From Candidatus Sumerlaeota bacterium (GTDB lineage: Bacteria > Sumerlaeota > T1SED10-198M), in assembly GCA_003554345.1 (NCBI GenBank), contig PWGE01000316.1, positions 1-9,912 on the forward strand: 9,912 bases of DNA, written 5' to 3'. The position numbers and the translations under genes are program-made. This document shows, in pieces, positions 1-6,513 of this stretch (the first letter of the stretch is position 1; every line of letters starts with the position of its first letter). Under the pieces are notes generated by a model that worked only from the letters and a program-made list of their open reading frames with translations, was not told the origin of the DNA and made no database searches.

Positions 1-117
1 ATAGCTTCATCTACTTTGTTACCTCCGTAAATGTACCATTTGGTGATAGGCGGCTGGTTAGACCTTACCTATGCCGGACTTCAACCGACAAGAATCTAAA
101 AGCTTTTCCTGGCGCAC
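1..117 (-). ncRNA. Candidate 5' end of a group II intron (partial, runs off left edge)
   Basis: Read on the minus strand from base 117, the sequence begins GTGCGCC, matching the GUGYG start of group II introns. A stem UGUCGG/CCGGCA (six pairs, one G-U) follows, with a loop resembling the GGUGAAAGUCC element common in domain I. Next comes a stem AUAGG/CCUAU enclosing an AAGGUCUAACCAGCC segment, then a small ACC/GGU hairpin. The order of these stems resembles the first part of domain I in the Oceanobacillus intron as I recall it. Only about 117 bases are visible. The reverse transcriptase frame and the 3' catalytic domains would lie to the left of the window. The proposed splice boundary falls 68 bases before the yhaO start, on the opposite strand. 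Identification is inference from pattern and recollection; another structured RNA or plain intergenic DNA is possible. Confidence 0.42.
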
Positions 118-118
118 C

Positions 119-147
119 CTGCAAATAATGTTGTAAAATGATATATT
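119..147 (+). promoter_or_regulatory. Weak candidate sigma-A promoter for yhaO-yhaN
   Basis: CTGCAA (119-124) and TATATT (142-147) are separated by 17 bases, giving 3/6 and 5/6 matches to the consensus hexamers. Transcription would start near base 154, about 30 bases before the chosen yhaO start. The -35 box is poor. It also lies directly beside the proposed intron boundary, so insertion may have changed the original promoter. The real promoter could lie further left. Confidence 0.2.
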
Positions 148-185
148 ATTTAGCCCAGAGAATTTATGTAAAGGCAAAGATTATT

Positions 186-1316
186 ATGATACGTATACTT
201 CATTTAGCCGATCTTCATTTAGGCTGGGAACCTGCGTATTTACCAGAAGAAAAGAAAAAAATACGACGTAACGAACGTGATCAACTTCTAAAAAAAGCAG
301 TAGATTTTGCCCTCTTTCCTGAAAATAATATTGATGCTGTCTTTATTATTGGTGACCTGTTTGAAAAGTATTCTCCACCACCCCCTCTCGTAAAAGAAGT
401 GCTCAGGCAATTAGATCGACTTTTGCAGGGAGGAAAAGAGTTGTTTACCGTCCCCGGGAATCATGATGAAATCACTTACCGTGATTCTGTATATCGAAAA
501 CACAGGGATGAATGGCCGGGGGTACTGGTGAGCAATCCCATGCCCGAACTGGTTGTCTCAAAGAAGATTAATGGTATCAAGTTGCATATATATTCCCTGG
601 CTTATACCGGCGGTTTGACCCGACCTCATGCCATAGATTCTTTTCCCAGAAAAGATGAAGCCGGTCTTCATGTCGGAGCATTTCACGGTTCATTAGATTG
701 GCAGAAATTAGCAGACAGAAGCCTGCCCCTTAACTCGTCTCTTCTGGCAAAAGCGGGGTACGATTATATCGCTCTGGGACATTATCATCGTCATCTTGAA
801 GAAAAAATCGGCAAGGGAATAGCAGTTTATCCCGGTTCTGTTGAATTTAAAAATTTTCATGACACGGGAACAGGTCACTTTACTGTTATGGAATATCCCG
901 GGGACAGAATCAACATTGAAAAATATCCTGTTGATAGACGCCAACACCTGTTCAAGGAAATTTCTCTTTCGGATATCTCCGATCGAGAAGAATTGATTAA
1001 ATTGTGCCGCAAGCTAAGTGATCCTCAAGCCATGGTTCACCTGAAGCTGTCAGGAAATCCACGCTTTGCAATTGATACCGAAAAGCTTGCTGAGGAACTG
1101 GAACCTTATTTCTTTTACCTGGAAATTGACAATTCCGCCCGTTTTTTTGCAGAGAGTTTTCTGAAAAGCATTGCCCAAGAACCCACGGTACGAGGAGCCT
1201 ATGTGAGACGTTTTCAGGAGAAACAAAAGGAAGTGGCGTCGGAACGCGAACAAAAAGTTCTGAAAAGGGCTTTGTTAAAAGGTCTCACCGCCCTGGAAGG
1301 GAAAGAAAAAGGATGA
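186..1316 (+). CDS. yhaO: Mre11/SbcD-like metallophosphoesterase, YhaO family DNA exonuclease
   Basis: This 376-residue protein carries the full set of calcineurin-like phosphoesterase motifs of Mre11/SbcD nucleases. They are DLHLG at residues 9-13 (D9, H11), GDLFE at 56-60 (D57), GNHD at 91-94, a conserved H167 in AFHGS, and GHYH at 198-201 (H199, H201). These residues would bind two metal ions. The C-terminal third is the variable capping and partner-binding region. By family knowledge it would process DNA ends together with the ATPase encoded next door. I chose the ATG at 186 because it starts directly before the ILHLADLHLG strand and has AAAGG 11 bases upstream. The in-frame ATG at 138 has no ribosome binding site and would add 16 non-conserved residues. 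Its stop overlaps the next start in an ATGA, so the two genes are translationally coupled. B. subtilis YhaO is somewhat longer, so the size is plausible. The alternative name is sbcD-like, but the partner gene favours yhaO. Confidence 0.88.
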   Translation: MIRILHLADLHLGWEPAYLPEEKKKIRRNERDQLLKKAVDFALFPENNIDAVFIIGDLFEKYSPPPPLVKEVLRQLDRLLQGGKELFTVPGNHDEITYRDSVYRKHRDEWPGVLVSNPMPELVVSKKINGIKLHIYSLAYTGGLTRPHAIDSFPRKDEAGLHVGAFHGSLDWQKLADRSLPLNSSLLAKAGYDYIALGHYHRHLEEKIGKGIAVYPGSVEFKNFHDTGTGHFTVMEYPGDRINIEKYPVDRRQHLFKEISLSDISDREELIKLCRKLSDPQAMVHLKLSGNPRFAIDTEKLAEELEPYFFYLEIDNSARFFAESFLKSIAQEPTVRGAYVRRFQEKQKEVASEREQKVLKRALLKGLTALEGKEKG

Positions 1317-4300
1317 GTGGTCATACCATTACCTTTGAAAAAATAATCCTTGAAGGATTTGGTCCTTATCGGGAGAAAACAGAATTTATTTTTAGCGAAG
1401 GCTCGAACTGCTACGTAGCCTCAAATGAAGCCGGGAAAACCACCATGCTGTCTGGTTTGAGCGCAGTTCTCTTCGGTCTTTCCCACCGTCAGAAAAGCAG
1501 TTCCGCTTTTACCCTGGAGCGTTTCCGCAACTGGAATAATCCCCGAAACTGCCGGGGTGAAGTCTTTGTAAGTACCGGCGAAAACCGATACCTTTTTCAG
1601 CGTGATTTTGATAGTCATAAGGTTGAGGTTTGGTTATTGGATGAAGATTTTTCACGGAAAGAGCTCATTTTAGAAGGAACACATAATCCTGAAGCGCGTA
1701 AACCGCTTAAAAGATATGAAGAACTCCTTCATGAAATCCTGGGTATAAGCAGCCAGGAACTTTTCACCGATACCTTCAGCGTTGAACAACCTTTGCCTGA
1801 ACCGCAAAATATCAGCACAGAACTACAGGGTCTGCTATCCGGAGGAAAAGGGACTCCTTTTCATAAGGCGTTAGATACACTTGTTGAAGAATTAAAGACC
1901 CTGACCAAATATACCGGTCCTAAAGATCGTGGTATCACAGCCCGAAACATGTCTAAAGAAGGGCAGCTGGAAGAACTGACTCATAGAATAACAGAATTAG
2001 AACAAAAGATTGAGAGCGGGAGAACAGCAGTCGATTCCCTGGTAGAAATACAACAGGCGTTACAAGAAACAGAAGAAGAACTTACCCAGACAAAAAAAAC
2101 TCTCTCTCAAAAAGAAAAGACTCACAAAGCATGGTCAGAATGGCAACTTCTGCAGCGAGAATACTCCAGCGCCGCCCGGGAACGTAATAACCTTAAAAAA
2201 GCAGAAACCGAAGCACGCTCTCTAGAAAAAAACGCTGAAGAGACGCATTCCAGGTTAGAAAAAGACTATTCTGAATTCATCGAAGCCCCACAGAATACCG
2301 GTGATCACCTCCAGAAAATGGTAAGTATTAACAGTACACTCAATGAACTTGACAAAGAAATACGCGGATATGAAGAAGCGCTGAAAGAAGAAAATAAAAA
2401 GCTTGAAGAACTGGAAAATGACCTTACAAAATATTCCGGCTGGGAGTGGCTGGGAAAGGATCCTGTCAGTAAAATCAGTTCACTTCGTCGCAGCACCAAA
2501 ATCTGCCGGGAAGAGTGGCACCGCTTTCAAAGGAACTGGCAAGAATTATCAGAATTACAGGATACCCTCAAACACTTTGCTCCTTTTGCGAAGGCATCAG
2601 AGCAACAACTGAAGGTGGCAAGCTCTTATGACCGTCTGCTTGCTGAAAAGACACAACGGGCTAATAAGGCAAAAGAGGCGTTTCAAAGCGCTGAGAACTC
2701 CTTAAAAAATTATCGCGAAGAGAAAGACAGATTTGAAAAGAATTATAAAGAGCTGATAAACCTGCCTGATGATGCTCCTGAGGCTTTGAACGATATGTTG
2801 GAGGAACTGAAAAAAGCCGAAAAACTTGAAAAGAAAGCAGAGGAACTTTCTCAAAAAACTTCAGTTCCAATTGCAATAAGAGCAGGCAGTGCAGCAATTC
2901 TTTCCATTATAGCGGGTCTTTTTGCCGGCACGGGAAACATTCTTCTCTTAACAATACTTATATTTCTGGGTGCCATTGTCGGGTTTTGGGCAGGGGGTTT
3001 TATATACAGCCTGACAGCTTCGGCTTCCCGAAAAAGGCTGTCAGATCTTCACAATGAACTACGAGAGTGCCGGAAAAAAATAGAACAGTACAAAAACAAA
3101 CTGGGCCGTTTTGCAGAAGAAAGCGAGATTGAGCTGGCACGCGTGGCTGAACGCTTTAAACAATATGAACAGGAAAAACTCCGTATTGAAGAAATGGGGC
3201 GTGAAATTTCAGAAGACAAACTGAACAGTCTGCGTGAGGAGCTTAACGAAGCAGAGAAGGAACTCGAAGATTTTAATCAGAAAGCAGCCCCTTTTTGCCA
3301 TTTTGAAGATATTCAGGAAGCCTTAAACAAATGGCGCTCTCTATCTGATAAAAAGGAACAGCTCGGGAAACAAGTCAATGCACTGGCACATGAAAAGTTT
3401 GGATGCCAAGCAGAAGATGCGGCCAGCGCCGATCCTGCTTCTGAAGAAACAGCTGAACACTGGCAGGAAACTGCCCGCTTTTTAAATCTTATTGCCGGTG
3501 AACAGGCTATACGCAATGTACAAACCATGATCAAATATCTGGATAATGTGTCGGAGAACTGGTGGCAGGAGAATGAAGAAAAAGCCGCAGATCTGGCAGC
3601 ATTAAAAAAACAGAGAGAAGAACTCGCTTACAGATTGAAGACTCATGAAAAGCAGTTCAATGAAGCACAGAAAAAAAGACAGAACCTTCAATCACAAAAA
3701 AACACAATCGTTTCAGCCATTCAGAAGATAATGAAAAAAAATGATAACGATGCCGAAGCAGCGCTGAAAAGATGGAAAGAGAGCCAGGAACTTCTCAAGG
3801 AAATAGAATATACAAGAGGGCGGATAGAGACGCTTGTAAAAAATTATAGCGTAGAGGATATTTCTGGGTTGCAGGAATTGCTTAACAGAAGAAATGACTA
3901 CGTTCTCAGCTGTTTGAACAAATGGAAGGAACATATTAAAAATAATCCGGGTTTACCGAATACCGAGGAAGCCGGTGATGTTGAACAACTAAGAAAAACT
4001 CTGGAACAGCTTGAACATGAAATCAATCAACTAGTTGAAGAAAAAGAACGCCAGGAGCAAAAACGCAACGAGCTGACAAAGCAGCAGGCCATGCTGGAAG
4101 GAGAAAACCCCTTAAATATTGCAGCGGCTGAGCTGGAACTGGCAGAACTTCAACAGCACAAAGAAAACATGGAAATTGAGGCAGACGCCCTTGAAATAGC
4201 ATTTAATGAGCTCTACCAGGCTATCAGCGAATACCGTTCGACATATAAAGAACGCCTGGAAGAAAAAGCATCTTCATACTGCCAGTCTATTTCCGGTGTA

Positions 4301-4630
4301 CTCACTCGCGCAATCGAACTGGACGATAATTTTAATATCAGCATCAAGGAAAATGGTAGACCCTGTACCGTTGAACAATTAAGCAAAGGAGCTCGTGATC
4401 AGCTTTACCTGGCTATTCGTTTTGCAGTAGCCGACCTGCTGGCCGAGGAAATCAAGCTCCCATTAATTTTTGATGACCCCTTTACCAGCAGTGACTCTCA
4501 CCGACTGAAAAATATTCGCAATATTCTCAAACAACAAGCTCCTCTCAGACAATTCATACTATTATCTCATGCAGATTATTTCACCTCCTGGGGAAAACCA
4601 GTCACAGTAAAAAACTTGGAGAAAAGCTAG
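1313..4630 (+). CDS. yhaN: YhaN-like SMC/Rad50-type ATPase with central membrane hairpin
   Basis: This 1105-residue protein is built like Rad50/SbcC. The N-terminal lobe has a P-loop ASNEAGKTT at residues 36-44. Long charged coiled coils span roughly 210-515 and 570-1000. The C-terminal lobe has an ABC signature LSKGARDQ (1023-1030), Walker B LIFDD (D1054, D1055), an SSD D-loop and a switch histidine H1086 in LLSHAD. At the midpoint, where Rad50 has its CxxC zinc hook, there is no CxxC. Instead two hydrophobic segments (about 524-540 and 543-565) look like a transmembrane hairpin, which I recall as typical of YhaN proteins. This suggests a complex anchored at the membrane by the tip of the coiled coil. 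The first glycine of the P-loop is alanine. The start overlaps the yhaO stop and is preceded by the purine-rich GGAAGGGAAAG. In B. subtilis the operon continues with yhaM; here a convergent gene follows, so yhaM is not adjacent. Confidence 0.87.
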   Translation: MSGHTITFEKIILEGFGPYREKTEFIFSEGSNCYVASNEAGKTTMLSGLSAVLFGLSHRQKSSSAFTLERFRNWNNPRNCRGEVFVSTGENRYLFQRDFDSHKVEVWLLDEDFSRKELILEGTHNPEARKPLKRYEELLHEILGISSQELFTDTFSVEQPLPEPQNISTELQGLLSGGKGTPFHKALDTLVEELKTLTKYTGPKDRGITARNMSKEGQLEELTHRITELEQKIESGRTAVDSLVEIQQALQETEEELTQTKKTLSQKEKTHKAWSEWQLLQREYSSAARERNNLKKAETEARSLEKNAEETHSRLEKDYSEFIEAPQNTGDHLQKMVSINSTLNELDKEIRGYEEALKEENKKLEELENDLTKYSGWEWLGKDPVSKISSLRRSTKICREEWHRFQRNWQELSELQDTLKHFAPFAKASEQQLKVASSYDRLLAEKTQRANKAKEAFQSAENSLKNYREEKDRFEKNYKELINLPDDAPEALNDMLEELKKAEKLEKKAEELSQKTSVPIAIRAGSAAILSIIAGLFAGTGNILLLTILIFLGAIVGFWAGGFIYSLTASASRKRLSDLHNELRECRKKIEQYKNKLGRFAEESEIELARVAERFKQYEQEKLRIEEMGREISEDKLNSLREELNEAEKELEDFNQKAAPFCHFEDIQEALNKWRSLSDKKEQLGKQVNALAHEKFGCQAEDAASADPASEETAEHWQETARFLNLIAGEQAIRNVQTMIKYLDNVSENWWQENEEKAADLAALKKQREELAYRLKTHEKQFNEAQKKRQNLQSQKNTIVSAIQKIMKKNDNDAEAALKRWKESQELLKEIEYTRGRIETLVKNYSVEDISGLQELLNRRNDYVLSCLNKWKEHIKNNPGLPNTEEAGDVEQLRKTLEQLEHEINQLVEEKERQEQKRNELTKQQAMLEGENPLNIAAAELELAELQQHKENMEIEADALEIAFNELYQAISEYRSTYKERLEEKASSYCQSISGVLTRAIELDDNFNISIKENGRPCTVEQLSKGARDQLYLAIRFAVADLLAEEIKLPLIFDDPFTSSDSHRLKNIRNILKQQAPLRQFILLSHADYFTSWGKPVTVKNLEKS

Positions 4631-4764
4631 CCACCTATAAAAAGGTTTGATAAAGAACTTGTAGAACAATAGTTCACCTCTTTAATAACCAAACTCATCC
4701 TTAAACTTATCAGCAATCGGAGCTCTTACAGAAAATAAAAAATGGATAGAATAATTCGCTTTTC

Positions 4765-4813
4765 AAAAAATTGAGTGTTTGAAAAATTTTAAGGAAAACT
4801 TTCAACTGCTCAA
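4765..4813 (-). terminator. Candidate Rho-independent terminator of the DUF3298 gene
   Basis: Read on the minus strand, TTGAGCAGTTGAAA (4813-4800) pairs with TTTCAAACACTCAA (4784-4771). The stem has five Watson-Crick pairs, two G-U pairs, one mismatch and six more pairs around a 15-base loop. Six T residues (4770-4765) follow at once. It lies about 50 bases past the stop of the minus-strand gene. The stem is low in GC, so strength is uncertain. An overlapping inverted repeat TTTTCAAA/TTTGAAAA (4760-4767, 4778-4785) offers an alternative fold. No equally good terminator for yhaN was seen in 4631-4861. Confidence 0.45.
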
Positions 4814-4861
4814 TACAGGGATACTATTTAACGCCATACAATCATTTCCAGACCGGGATTT

Positions 4862-5581
4862 TTAGTCCGTTAAACCGGAAAGATATTCTTCTTCAAATTC
4901 CTCAGGAGATATTTCAAACCGTGGAATTCCCATAGATCCCGGGGCAATGCTATACTTAGGAAAAACAATCACCATCTTTTCATTTTCAAGGTAAAAACCG
5001 GAGGCTGCAGCAAGCCAGTTCATATCCTCTTCCCACTCAAAAAAATAGCCCTCCTCACGACTCTCAACGTGTTGCTGAATAAAGGCATTTATAGCACTTA
5101 CATAATCAAATTCTTCAGAAAAGAGGTCTCCCAGAATTATTTCACGACTTTCCTCTGGATGGATATTATAAGTATCTAACTCAGAAAATGTGCTGCCGCC
5201 TGTATTGTACTCCACCAGCACCGTAAAAGAAAGGAAAGGAGAGCAGGACCTTTTCTGATAATCTATCACCAGCCAGTACGGGGGATAGTCTTTCTGTTCC
5301 TCTTCCGGAATTTTTGCTTTGTTGTCCCTGGCTTGCCGGGCTAACCTTTCAGGTATTTCCAGGTATCTCTCCATTAAAAAGTCATTCATCTTTTTCTCAA
5401 ATTCAGAGTCCGGTAATCCCTCAATACCGGGAATAGCTGCATCTATTTCGATCACTTCGTCCTGAATAACCATTTCATGAGCCGTGAACAAGGAAATCTC
5501 TGTATCTTCTGAAAACAAAGGAGGAGAGAGAAGGATTGTCATGCAGAAAATAAAGAAAAGTTTACAGGGTTTTGATCTCAT
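4862..5581 (-). CDS. Secreted DUF4163/DUF3298 (RsiV/PdaC-like) domain protein
   Basis: This 239-residue protein has a signal peptide: a basic start MRSKPCK, a hydrophobic stretch over residues 8-23 and a probable cleavage after LFS at 24. There is no lipobox. Residues about 35-130 fit DUF4163, with the IPGIEGLPDSEFEKKMNDFL pattern. About 120-235 fit DUF3298: NTGGSTF, then a GDLF strand-turn, then FYLENEKMVIVFPKYSIAPGS. These domains form the lysozyme-sensing ectodomain of the anti-sigma factor RsiV and the N-terminal part of the deacetylase PdaC. Here they stand alone, with no deacetylase domain and no cytoplasmic anti-sigma segment. The role is therefore unknown but extracytoplasmic, possibly binding cell wall or a protein ligand. 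I chose the ATG at 5581, which gives a normal signal peptide and follows a purine-rich stretch. A TTG at 5599 would add six residues but has no ribosome binding site. It is convergent with yhaN. Confidence 0.78.
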   Translation of the reverse strand: MRSKPCKLFFIFCMTILLSPPLFSEDTEISLFTAHEMVIQDEVIEIDAAIPGIEGLPDSEFEKKMNDFLMERYLEIPERLARQARDNKAKIPEEEQKDYPPYWLVIDYQKRSCSPFLSFTVLVEYNTGGSTFSELDTYNIHPEESREIILGDLFSEEFDYVSAINAFIQQHVESREEGYFFEWEEDMNWLAAASGFYLENEKMVIVFPKYSIAPGSMGIPRFEISPEEFEEEYLSGLTD

Positions 5582-5639
5582 GTTTTTTATCTTTTTCAAA
5601 TGTTACAAAGGTTGCAAAAAATAGTTCCTTTATTATCAG

Positions 5640-5668
5640 ATTATACCCCCTCCGCATGGAAAATAAAC
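5640..5668 (-). promoter_or_regulatory. Promoter of the DUF3298 gene, sigma-A -10 overlapping a sigma-B-type match
   Basis: On the minus strand a perfect TATAAT occupies 5645-5640. Its sigma-A -35 partner is poor (TTTATT-like). The same place also reads as GTTTAT (5668-5663), 14 bases, then GGGTAT (5648-5643). That is close to the sigma-B pattern GTTTAA-N12-14-GGGTAT. Transcription would begin near 5633, leaving a leader of about 50 bases before the ATG at 5581. Whether this organism has sigma-B is unknown. Confidence 0.45.
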
Positions 5669-5752
5669 CCGGCGTTGTATAGATGTTTCCTGAACACAAA
5701 AAAGAAGCAGGTATTATTCTAATCAGTAGCTTTCTTAAAAAACATTCCCCAA

Positions 5753-5774
5753 TTCTCTTTTCATTAGAAGAGAA
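5753..5774. repeat. Perfect 7-bp inverted repeat in the divergent intergenic region
   Basis: TTCTCTT (5753-5759) and AAGAGAA (5768-5774) are exact inverted copies around an eight-base spacer. The repeat lies between the minus-strand promoter at 5640-5668 and the plus-strand promoter at 5840-5868. It could be an operator for a dimeric regulator or a small hairpin. There is no T-run, so a terminator is unlikely. A chance occurrence in AT-rich DNA is also possible. Confidence 0.3.
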
Positions 5775-5839
5775 GAACGCCAATCCTGCCGATCATGTAT
5801 TTTTGATATAACGTTTATTTATAATTTTCAACCTTTTTT

Positions 5840-5868
5840 TTGGTGAAAAATTTATTATGTACTATAAT
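5840..5868 (+). promoter_or_regulatory. Sigma-A promoter of the 114-residue protein gene
   Basis: TTGGTG (5840-5845) and a perfect TATAAT (5863-5868) are spaced by 17 bases. The expected start near 5875 gives a leader of about 76 bases. That leader begins almost exactly at the 5' arm of the hairpin described at 5879-5943. The -35 box matches only its TTG half. Confidence 0.5.
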
Positions 5869-5878
5869 GAAATTAGAG

Positions 5879-5943
5879 CGGAAAAGAGTTATATAAGCCT
5901 TTGCGTGCACCTCTTTTTCGGCTTTTATTCAATAAAAAGGAGG
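5879..5943 (+). promoter_or_regulatory. Leader RNA with two mutually exclusive hairpins, one sequestering the Shine-Dalgarno
   Basis: Fold A pairs 5879-5888 (CGGAAAAGAG) with 5911-5920 (CTCTTTTTCG), ten continuous pairs including one G-U, around a 22-base loop. Fold B pairs 5910-5918 (CCTCTTTTT) with 5934-5943 (AAAAAGGAGG), nine pairs with one bulged G at 5939, around a 15-base loop. The segment 5911-5918 is used by both folds, so they cannot coexist. Fold B buries the AAGGAGG of the downstream gene; fold A frees it. This is the layout of a translational switch. No known riboswitch aptamer is recognised, and the ligand or trigger is unknown. The pairing is seen directly; the regulation is inferred. 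Confidence 0.4.
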
Positions 5944-5950
5944 CGGGCAT

Positions 5951-6295
5951 ATGTGCCTGACAAAGGTTCACTCCATTTACAGAATTCTCCCCTCTCCAAG
6001 AACAGATGAAGAACATATGGTGACATGTCAGATAGCGGTAGGTCTGCAAAAAAAGCTAAAAGCGGTTTTTCCGGATACTCTTGTCATGGTACGATTGCCG
6101 GGTGAGCATACTCAGCAAAATGAAGTCGGTTATCAGGTCAAAGGAGAAAATCTTTCCAGAGAAGAAAAAGCAGATTTCCTTAAAGAACTGGAGAAAATTG
6201 AAAAACAATATTTTTCCACCGGAGAATGGGTAGATGAAGACCCTACCGAATGCTGGCAATATTTAAAAAAATATCTGGACAGGCAGGAACAATAA
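5951..6295 (+). CDS. Hypothetical 114-residue cytoplasmic protein
   Basis: I do not recognise this protein. The reading frame is well supported by a perfect AAGGAGG (5937-5943) seven bases before the ATG, a good promoter and a structured leader. It has no signal peptide or membrane segment. The N-terminal half is mixed strand and helix, with a PRTDEEHMV stretch around residues 16-24 and a VMVRLPGEH segment near the middle. The second half has an acidic, Lys/Glu-rich probable helix (about 70-88) and ends in a tryptophan- and tyrosine-containing helix. Cysteines sit at 2, 26 and 101, too scattered for an obvious metal site. It is monocistronic here: the next plus-strand gene starts 218 bases later with its own promoter. 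Expression may be controlled by masking of its ribosome binding site. A small soluble stress or regulatory protein is possible, but nothing in the sequence shows this. Confidence 0.7.
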   Translation: MCLTKVHSIYRILPSPRTDEEHMVTCQIAVGLQKKLKAVFPDTLVMVRLPGEHTQQNEVGYQVKGENLSREEKADFLKELEKIEKQYFSTGEWVDEDPTECWQYLKKYLDRQEQ

Positions 6296-6426
6296 ACAAA
6301 TAGACATACCGAACGCCTCTCTTTATTTCTTCTTTCTACCTTTTTTGAGCGGGGAGCTGGAATTTCGTTGTTTTCTTTAATAAGGGAGGGTTTAGACAGA
6401 TCTCATTTTTTCGTTATAAAGCAGTA

Positions 6427-6459
6427 AGATTCCTGAATAATAGATATAAGCAGGAATTT
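6427..6459 (+). repeat. 9-bp inverted repeat, candidate terminator or operator
   Basis: AGATTCCTG (6427-6435) pairs with CAGGAATTT (6451-6459), eight Watson-Crick pairs and one G-U, around a 15-base loop. A run of seven T follows at 6470-6476, eleven bases after the stem. It could end transcription of the small gene at 5951-6295. It also lies just upstream of the promoter at 6475-6504, so it may instead be a protein binding site for the large surface-protein gene. The rest of 6296-6513 holds no gene that I can support. Confidence 0.35.
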
Positions 6460-6474
6460 AATTTATAAATTTTT

Positions 6475-6504
6475 TTGTTGTAGCAGGATTTTTTGTATTA
6501 TAAT
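6475..6504 (+). promoter_or_regulatory. Candidate sigma-A promoter just before the surface-protein start
   Basis: TTGTTG (6475-6480) and a perfect TATAAT (6499-6504) are spaced by 18 bases. The predicted transcription start is near 6511, only about three bases before the ATG at 6514. If this promoter is real, the transcript is nearly leaderless. An upstream promoter cannot be excluded, because the whole region is AT-rich. Confidence 0.4.
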
Positions 6505-6513
6505 TATAGTGTA

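Noticed and set aside
1-26. Minus-strand ATG at 10-8 with GGAGG 11 bases upstream, as if a gene started there
   Set aside because: Only three codons are visible, and the segment is better explained as part of the candidate group II intron. It stays possible if the intron call is wrong.
138-185. Longer start for the yhaO frame at 138
   Set aside because: There is no ribosome binding site, and the 16 extra residues precede the conserved first strand of the family.
2864-3010. A frameshift or gene fusion at the hydrophobic middle of yhaN
   Set aside because: The frame is continuous, coiled coil flanks both sides, and a central membrane hairpin fits my recollection of this family.
4655-4675. Hairpin GAACTTGT/ACAATAGTTC after yhaN as its terminator
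   Set aside because: It has a two-base bulge, a three-base loop and no T-run after it.
5582-5599. TTG at 5599 as start of the DUF3298 gene
   Set aside because: No ribosome binding site precedes it. The ATG at 5581 gives a complete signal peptide.
5562-5783. 73-codon minus-strand frame overlapping the start of the DUF3298 gene
   Set aside because: It begins at a TTG with only a weak AGG upstream, spans the promoter and leader of the real gene, and shows no domain.
6301-6390. Long-range pairing CCTCTCTT (6316-6323) with AAGGGAGG (6382-6389) as a terminator
   Set aside because: The loop of about 58 bases and the lack of a following T-run make it unconvincing.
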